Positions 18,519 to 23,114 of a stretch of DNA of 23,114 nucleotides are shown piece by piece. The stretch is taken from the IMG/VR virus record IMGVR_UViG_3300038416_000078, positions 1 to 23,114 of that record. One strand, 5' to 3'. The notes under the pieces were generated by a model. The model made no database searches, was not told the DNA's origin, and worked only from the letters and a program-made list of their open reading frames with translations. The translations under genes and the position numbers were made by a program. Positions within the stretch are counted from its first letter, which is position 1; each line of letters begins with the position of its first letter. The stretch comes from a virus.

Positions 18519-20956
18519 CCGAGACCAAGCCCGAGCTCTGGATCCCGCTCTCCGCCGCCCGCGAGATGACGAAGGCCGTCGATCCGCTCGCCGCGATGTC
18601 CCGCGAAACGTCCGACCTCTCGGGTCTCGCCCGGACCCTCGGCGGACCTAACGCCATAACCTCGCTCGGCCCTGGCGTCCCTATCGGACCGGCTCATCCC
18701 GAGGAACTCTACCCGCGTCTGTGGGACTACACCCCGGGCTACAACATCGGCATCCGGCCGCGCTCTTACGAAGCGTTCGACTACTCGACGCTCTTCGCCC
18801 TCGCGAACAACTGGGACGTCGCCGGGCTGTGCATCGAGAAGAGGATCGACGACTTCGTCAAGCACCCGTGGGTCATCCAGCCCCGAGCCGTCGAAGGCCA
18901 GAGCCGCAAGGACACGCTCGCCCGTAGGCTCAAGTACGGCGACGCCATCGCCAAGGCTACGGGCTTCTTCATGACGCCCGACCAGGTCAACCCCTGGTCG
19001 TCCTGGATCGGAAAGTACATGGACGACCTCTGGAAGGGCGACTGCGCGAGCGTCTACCTCCACCCGAACCGGGGCGGCGACCTCTACGCCGCGGAGGTCA
19101 TCGACGGGCAGACGATCCGCCCCATCATCGACCTCTGGGGGCGTCGGCCTCTAGTACCGCCGGACGTCGAGCGCCACCAGCACGACTGGTACCAGACCTC
19201 CAAGCCGGCCGCGATGACGCTGAACGCCTACGCCTCGGTCACGATCTGCTCCGTCTGCGGCGCGAGCCCCGCCTTCTGCTCCGTCATCAAGGGCATGAAC
19301 TGGGTCTGGCTCGGAAGCGACGAGCTGATATGGCAGCCGCGCTGGCTCCACGGTCAGGGCCCCTACGGTCACCCGCCGGCCGAGTGGATTATCATCTCGA
19401 TCAACCGCGCGCTCCGAAGGCAGTCGATCGACCTCTCCCTCTACACCGAGGGCACGATACCGGCGGCCTTCGTCAAGTTCCCCGAGAGCTGGACGACGCA
19501 GCAGGGTCTCGACTTCCTCTCTGCCGTCAACGCCATGTTCGCTGGCAACGACGTCGCCCGTTCGCGCCTCATGCCGATCCCGGGCGGCCCCAACTCGGGC
19601 GTCGAGCGGGTCAACGCCGAGCCCTCCGACGTGTACGAGGAGTTCCTGCTCCATATCGGCTGCGCCGCCTACGGCCAGAGCCCGATCGAGATGGGCTTCG
19701 TCCGCGGCCCCTCCGGAGGACTGGGCGGCGGCAAGACTGCCGCAGGCACCCAGGCGGTCGCCTCCCAGGAGCGCGACGTCAGCCTCGCCAACCATCTCAA
19801 GTGGGCGGTGCTCGACCGCATCCTCGCGACCTACTGGGACCCCGAACTTGAGTTCGTCTTCACTGACCTCAAGCCCTCCGAGGACATGGCGGCACAGGCA
19901 GACATGGACAAGTTCGCCGTCTCCGTCGGTGCCATCAGTCCCGACTGGATCGCCGAGAACCGCTACGACACCGACGGTCCCGGACTGCCCAACACGATCA
20001 TGACGGCGCAGGGCCAGCCGATGCTCGTCTCCGACTTCCTCAAGGGTCCTTCTCCGACTCCACCGCCGGGTGCCCCTCCGGTGTCAGCCCCGGCCGGCGC
20101 CCGGCCAGTCCGCTCGACCGACGAGGTGAGTTCTCCTCCTCCTCCCCCTGCCCCGTCGGCCGAGCCCGGTGTCCTAACGGGCGACTCGCCCGGAGCTCCT
20201 GCAGCCAAGGCGCTCGGCGGTAAGGGCGTCGAATACACGGGCGATCTCGCGAAGCACGTCCACGAGTACCTGCTCCGGTCCTATCCGCCAAAGGACGTCG
20301 AGTGGGTTCTCGATGCCGACTGGGAGTACGATCCATCGCTCCCGCTCGGGAAGATCAACATGGCCCGCCGACCCGGTGGGCGCGATCCGCAGAAGGTCGG
20401 CCAGCTGGAGGACACGCTCAGCAACGGCGCCAGCATGGATCCCGTCATCATCGTCGACCTTGGCGATCCGGCCGGCTACACGCTCGCGGACGGATGGCAC
20501 CGTACCCTCGGGGCCGAGAAGGCGGGCGAGGACAAGGTCCCGGCCTTCATCGGGACTCACCTCCCGGATGGTGCCGCCGACGTCATCACCGGAGCGATGC
20601 AGGCCGACTCGATGGGCGCCACCGCAGATCTCGCCAAGGCCGACCTCACGAAGTGGGAGCGCAAGTCCTCCAAGGCTCTCCGGATGGGCAAGAACGCCTC
20701 GGTCGCCTTCGTGTCCGAACACATCCCGATGGGCATCGCGCAGCGCATCCGAGAGGACCTCACGAACGTCACGACGCCCGCCGGGATCAAGCTCGTCTTC
20801 GCCAAAGCGGATCCGCTGGGTGAACCCGACCGCCCTTTAGCGCCGACCAGATCGACGCCCGCGACAAGCTCGCCCAGGTCTGGGCCACCTGGTTCCGCCA
20901 GCAGGGCAAGGCCGTCGCCGGCTCCGTCCGGGGCGTGGCGGGAGCGGTACCCGTGA
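18515..20956 (+). CDS. portal protein with C-terminal ParB-like domain (zero-frame product)
   Basis: Residues about 1-510 have portal features: YDYTPGYNIGIRPRSY-type N-terminal region, EKRIDDFVKHPWVI, a long helical and strand core, ADQVNPWSSWI, YAAEVIDGQTIRPIID, PVTYG-like loops and SPIEMGFV; the RPIIDLWG segment and NRALRRQSIDLSLYTEG fit the SPP1/HK97-type fold. A Pro/Ala/Ser-rich linker at about 512-562 leads to a ParB-like segment at about 572-690, with IIVDLGDPAGYTLADGWHRT and GAEKAGEDKVPAFIG. The reading frame then reaches the slippery heptamer at codon 774-775 and continues as a nonsense, Pro/Ser/Arg-rich tail to 20956. The zero-frame product is about 813 aa, but the true coding signal ends near 20839. 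The portal forms the ring where DNA enters the head. Confidence 0.85.
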   Translation: MTETKPELWIPLSAAREMTKAVDPLAAMSRETSDLSGLARTLGGPNAITSLGPGVPIGPAHPEELYPRLWDYTPGYNIGIRPRSYEAFDYSTLFALANNWDVAGLCIEKRIDDFVKHPWVIQPRAVEGQSRKDTLARRLKYGDAIAKATGFFMTPDQVNPWSSWIGKYMDDLWKGDCASVYLHPNRGGDLYAAEVIDGQTIRPIIDLWGRRPLVPPDVERHQHDWYQTSKPAAMTLNAYASVTICSVCGASPAFCSVIKGMNWVWLGSDELIWQPRWLHGQGPYGHPPAEWIIISINRALRRQSIDLSLYTEGTIPAAFVKFPESWTTQQGLDFLSAVNAMFAGNDVARSRLMPIPGGPNSGVERVNAEPSDVYEEFLLHIGCAAYGQSPIEMGFVRGPSGGLGGGKTAAGTQAVASQERDVSLANHLKWAVLDRILATYWDPELEFVFTDLKPSEDMAAQADMDKFAVSVGAISPDWIAENRYDTDGPGLPNTIMTAQGQPMLVSDFLKGPSPTPPPGAPPVSAPAGARPVRSTDEVSSPPPPPAPSAEPGVLTGDSPGAPAAKALGGKGVEYTGDLAKHVHEYLLRSYPPKDVEWVLDADWEYDPSLPLGKINMARRPGGRDPQKVGQLEDTLSNGASMDPVIIVDLGDPAGYTLADGWHRTLGAEKAGEDKVPAFIGTHLPDGAADVITGAMQADSMGATADLAKADLTKWERKSSKALRMGKNASVAFVSEHIPMGIAQRIREDLTNVTTPAGIKLVFAKADPLGEPDRPLAPTRSTPATSSPRSGPPGSASRARPSPAPSGAWRERYP

Positions 20957-21606
20957 TAGGCGACTGGGGCGACATCGGTACCATGACCGCGCCCACGGCC
21001 AGGCTGCTCGCGCAGATCAGCGCCTACGGCTTCATCGCCGTCACGAAGGCCGACCCCATCGAAGACTTCGCCGTCGCTCTCGACCGCGCCTCCGAGTGGG
21101 CGTTGCCCTACGGCGGCCAGCTCATCACGAACATCGACGCCACGACCCGCGACACGATCAACGCTCTCGTCTCGGACACGATGGCGAACCCGGACGCTTC
21201 CCTCGACGATCTGCAGGCCGCCATCTCCGCCAACTTCTCGGACTTCTCGGACTACCGCGCCGAGATGATCGCGCGAACGGAGACGAGCATCGCCGCCGCC
21301 AACGGAGACATCGCAGGCTTCCGAGATACCGGAGTCAACTACGTCGAGATTAGCGACGGGACCGACTTCGACCAAGAGTGTTCCGACGCCGACGGCCAGG
21401 TCTGGAGCATCGACTACTACGAGGACAACGTCAGCGAGCATCCGAACTGCGGTCGCTCCGCCTCGGCCATCTCCGACGAGGAAGCCCTCTCCCGAGGCGT
21501 CGACCAGGGCGACGAGCCCGACCAGACTCCCGACCAGCCAGCCGAGACGGCTGGGCCACGTTCCAACCGCCGAGGAGCTACGTCCTCACGACCTCGGCCC
21601 GGATAG
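20824..21606 (+). CDS. MuF-like head protein domain, read in -1 frame after portal
   Basis: The open -1 frame begins after TGA 20821-20823 and shows good coding sequence from FSADQIDARDKLAQVWATWF onwards, before any ATG, GTG or TTG; the first usable start (GTG 20935) lies inside it. So it needs the portal frame as its N-terminus. The MuF signature is ISANFSDFSDYRAEMIARTE with TSIAAANGDIAGFRDTGV, then FDQECSDADGQVWSIDYYED and SEHPNC. MuF proteins are minor head proteins that attach to the portal and may carry toxin or nuclease partners. A joined product would be about 1030 aa (775 plus 255). The C-terminal 60 residues are acidic and Pro-rich; the last part may also change frame (see findings). 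Confidence 0.75.
   Translation, partial: TRPPFSADQIDARDKLAQVWATWFRQQGKAVAGSVRGVAGAVPVIGDWGDIGTMTAPTARLLAQISAYGFIAVTKADPIEDFAVALDRASEWALPYGGQLITNIDATTRDTINALVSDTMANPDASLDDLQAAISANFSDFSDYRAEMIARTETSIAAANGDIAGFRDTGVNYVEISDGTDFDQECSDADGQVWSIDYYEDNVSEHPNCGRSASAISDEEALSRGVDQGDEPDQTPDQPAETAGPRSNRRGATSSRPRPG
20833..20839 (+). other. candidate -1 ribosomal frameshift site C_CCT_TTA
   Basis: In the portal frame the codons are CGC CCT TTA. The heptamer CCCTTTA fits X_XXY_YYZ exactly, so tandem slippage would re-pair CCC and TTT and continue as AGC GCC GAC CAG in the MuF frame. Downstream are short GC-rich hairpins: GCCCA/TGGGC (10872+ region: 20872-20876 with 20881-20885) and CCAGGT/ACCTGG (20874-20879 with 20887-20892); these lie about 33 nt away, farther than usual stimulators. 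A 1-nt sequence error is the alternative. Confidence 0.55.
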
Positions 21607-21624
21607 CTACAGCGAGGCAGATGG

Positions 21625-21837
21625 ATGAGCGAGATCGAAGTGGCTGTCTCCATCCGGGCGCGCCCACTCTGGCGCTGGTATCTCGGAAGGTATCTGCGGC
21701 TGCCTTTTGGCCGAGTTGCTCTGTGGTTAGTCAACGGCACGCGATTGGAGTATCGCGTCGGTCGTGGCAACTGGGAGCCTCTCGGCCAGATCACCGCCAC
21801 GCGCACGGGCGTCACTTACGAGGAGACCCGATGCTGA
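21625..21837 (+). CDS. small strand-rich protein (70 aa)
   Basis: The start is ATG 21625, preceded by GAGG (21614-21617). The product has an N-terminal SIRARPLWRWYLGRYLRLP segment, basic and aromatic, then short strands (RVALWLVNGTRLEYRVG, WEPLGQITATRTGVTY). It is probably a small beta-type protein. The stop at 21837 overlaps the next start at 21831 by 7 nt. Placement inside the head block suggests a minor assembly or moron gene, not proven. Confidence 0.58.
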   Translation: MSEIEVAVSIRARPLWRWYLGRYLRLPFGRVALWLVNGTRLEYRVGRGNWEPLGQITATRTGVTYEETRC

Positions 21838-22022
21838 CCCCGCTATGCCTCATGCCGCGCTGCTACCGCCCCGCTGTCCTAGATGGCTCTAACATCTGGT
21901 GTCGCCGTCATTGGGCGAAACATCATGATCGCGCCCATGTCTTCGGGCCTCGGGCCGTCCGGTTCATGACCAACGCTGACTACCACGGTTGGCATTTTGA
22001 TCCCGCATGGTGGACCCGATGA
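21831..22022 (+). CDS. 63-aa protein with C-x4-C/C-x3-H zinc-type motif
   Basis: ATG 21831 overlaps the previous stop by 7 nt; a long frame upstream of it is a shadow. The sequence reads CLMPRCYRPAV, then WCRRHWAKHHDRAHVF, giving four likely zinc ligands (C, C, C, H), and ends FDPAWWTR. It is one more small metal-binding candidate, now within the head genes. The stop overlaps ATG 22019 of the protease. Function is unknown. Confidence 0.58.
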   Translation: MLTPLCLMPRCYRPAVLDGSNIWCRRHWAKHHDRAHVFGPRAVRFMTNADYHGWHFDPAWWTR

Positions 22023-23114
22023 GTACCCATCGCGAACGCAACCTCGCCAAGATGACGGAGACGGTCCGCGCCTCCACCTCGGGCGGAGAGTTCTGGGCCC
22101 CGATCTCCGGCATCGTCGATCTGCCCGACGGCTCGATCCTCGTCAAGACCACGACGACCTCCGAGGCACCGGACGCCGAGCACGAGATCGCCGACTTCGA
22201 GCCGATGCGCGACGCCATCCGCGACTTCATGGCGAAGAGCGCCGAGCTCCGCGAGATGCACAAGGGCGGAGAGAAGGGCGACGTCCCCGAGGTTACCTTC
22301 GACGACGACCTCCGCAAGATCGACGCCACCGTGCACGTAGTCGATCCCGTCGCCGTCCAGAAGGTCAAGGACGGCCACTACACCGGCGTCTCCTGGGGCG
22401 GCAAGAAGTGGGTCGGGCCGTGGATCCAGACGGCGATGGGCAAGGTCCGCCATATCGTCAAGGCGGTAGTCGAAGAGCTGTCGCTCGCGGACCGGCCGGC
22501 CAACCCCGACGCCCTGCTCGCGAAGACGGAGCGCGACGTCCTGGTCCTCGCCAAGCGGGCCCAGAGCGCCGACGAGGCCGCAGCCACTCTTCTCGCCGAA
22601 GGCCCACCGGACGTCTTCATCGGCGACGGACCCGGGACTCAGCTGACGCCGCTCTTCCCCGGCGAGATCATCCTCAACGCGCCACGCCCCGCTCTTCGAC
22701 CTACTAAGGAGCCCCCCATGCCCGCCAAACTACGAAAGGCGATCGTCAACCTCCCCGATGGGATGAGCATGCAGGGCCTCAGTGACGCCCTCTACACGGC
22801 TCTGCATACGAAGGGGTTCGGAGGCGACGACTGCTGGGTCCGAGATGTCTTCCCGACCTTCTTCGTCTACTCCAACGACGGAGCCAGCTTCCGACTCGAT
22901 TACACCATCGACCCAGCGGGGCTTGTGGCGTTGAGCGGAACTCCCGTCGCCGTTCAGGAAAACCGTACCTACGAACCACTCGCAAAGCGAAAGGATCCGA
23001 CAATGGCAGAAGCCGCCAAGGTCGCCCCCGAGGCGGCCGATACCACCCCCGACAAGAAGGCTCTCCGCAAGGCCGCCAAGCTTGCCAAGGCGCAGATCCG
23101 CACGGCGAAGCTCA
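22019..23114 (+). CDS. prohead serine protease, XkdF type, with scaffold-like C-terminal part (3' end outside window)
   Basis: ATG 22019 overlaps the previous stop. The frame stays open to the window end (365 codons seen). The first 165 residues are an XkdF-type phage protease: EFWAPISGIVDLPDGSIL, MRDAIRDFMAKSAELREMH with His81, VQKVKDGHYTGVSWGG with Ser125, and VVEELSLADRPANP at about 151-163. These segments match the His, Ser and closing strand of the prohead protease fold, which cleaves the scaffold and itself during head maturation. From about residue 234 a second part begins at an internal ATG with its own ribosome site; it has CWVRDVFPTFFVYSNDG, then YTIDPAGLVALSG, and a Lys/Ala-rich helix, fitting a scaffold. 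The longer shadow frame at 21997-22707 is not coding. Confidence 0.8.
   Translation, partial: MSTHRERNLAKMTETVRASTSGGEFWAPISGIVDLPDGSILVKTTTTSEAPDAEHEIADFEPMRDAIRDFMAKSAELREMHKGGEKGDVPEVTFDDDLRKIDATVHVVDPVAVQKVKDGHYTGVSWGGKKWVGPWIQTAMGKVRHIVKAVVEELSLADRPANPDALLAKTERDVLVLAKRAQSADEAAATLLAEGPPDVFIGDGPGTQLTPLFPGEIILNAPRPALRPTKEPPMPAKLRKAIVNLPDGMSMQGLSDALYTALHTKGFGGDDCWVRDVFPTFFVYSNDGASFRLDYTIDPAGLVALSGTPVAVQENRTYEPLAKRKDPTMAEAAKVAPEAADTTPDKKALRKAAKLAKAQIRTAKL
22718..23114 (+). CDS. nested in-frame scaffold candidate (3' end outside window)
   Basis: ATG 22718 is in frame with the protease and is preceded by AAGGAG (22706-22711) at 6 nt, one of the best ribosome sites in this region. It would release MPAKLRKAIVNLPDGMSMQG and the following part without the protease domain. 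Nested scaffold genes of this kind are known (lambda C and Nu3). The Ala/Lys-rich helical end (KKALRKAAKLAKAQIR) is scaffold-like. The end of the gene is not in view, so length and C-terminal capsid-binding part cannot be judged. Confidence 0.5.
   Translation, partial: MPAKLRKAIVNLPDGMSMQGLSDALYTALHTKGFGGDDCWVRDVFPTFFVYSNDGASFRLDYTIDPAGLVALSGTPVAVQENRTYEPLAKRKDPTMAEAAKVAPEAADTTPDKKALRKAAKLAKAQIRTAKL

Noticed and set aside
20557-21441. 294-codon ORF on the - strand
   Set aside because: It is antisense to portal and MuF, with a Val/Asp/Gly-rich shadow composition and no recognised motif.
21997-22707. 236-codon + strand ORF overlapping the protease
   Set aside because: It is an Arg/Gly/Pro-rich shadow of the frame-2 protease gene, which has the conserved LREMH, GVSWGG and LADRPANP segments.
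1-23114. CRISPR array, insertion sequence ends, rRNA or tRNA genes
   Set aside because: No regularly spaced repeats, transposase signatures, terminal inverted repeats or tRNA T-arm patterns were found on reading either strand.

Overview
The window looks like part of a tailed dsDNA phage or prophage (Caudoviricetes). Every supported gene lies on the + strand. The genes are short and tightly packed, most neighbours overlap by 4 nt (ATGA or GTGA), and the set includes small and large terminase, portal, a MuF-like head protein and an XkdF-type prohead protease. High GC content, GC-rich third codon positions, AGGTGA/GGAGG-type ribosome sites and family resemblances (an RDF-like protein with a WSGGGC motif, a GSLHPDD protein, DUF5131/Gp37-Gp68) suggest a high-GC host, most likely actinobacterial. 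That host call is inference. No integrase, lysis gene, major capsid or tail-tube gene is visible; the window opens inside one gene and ends inside the protease/scaffold gene.

Layout: (1) 1-1635 is a chain of small unknown genes ending in a Cys-rich zinc-binding protein. (2) 1683-5997 is an early/recombination block: PD-(D/E)XK nuclease, HNH-AP2 homing endonuclease, RDF-like metal-binding protein, an HNH-like protein and several unknowns; its last gene needs a +1 frame change at a C6 run. (3) 6083-8942 is a replication block: unknown gene, Dam-type adenine methyltransferase and a RepA-like AAA ATPase with a C-terminal winged-helix-like segment, directly followed by a dense TGTCC/GGACA repeat cluster that may be an origin. 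(4) 8978-10785 holds unknown genes, a 29-aa membrane peptide and a RuvC-like resolvase. (5) 10871-12344 holds a 35-aa ORF, a ParB-like protein and an unknown gene. (6) 12430-13935 is a tandem pair of paralogous tail- or surface-type proteins, closed by a terminator. (7) 14019-14861 is a stand-alone DUF5131 (Gp37/Gp68) gene. (8) 14910 to the end is the packaging/head block: TerS, TerL, eight small genes (membrane and Cys-rich), portal, MuF, two small genes and prohead protease with a probable nested scaffold start.

The most notable features are regulatory. The portal ORF carries a ParB-like domain and is followed in the -1 frame by a MuF domain that has no start codon of its own; the overlap contains a canonical C_CCT_TTA slippery heptamer, so a portal-ParB-MuF polyprotein by programmed -1 frameshifting is the natural reading. 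Two gene blocks have leaders in which the Shine-Dalgarno site can be masked: an 11-bp hairpin with a competing upstream hairpin before the replication block (6015-6085), and an H-type pseudoknot before the ParB block (10821-10873). TerL and the protease both contain in-frame internal starts with good ribosome sites, which suggests nested small products.

No stretch longer than about 90 bases lacks a gene. All intergenic gaps are described as leaders, hairpins, terminator or promoter candidates.
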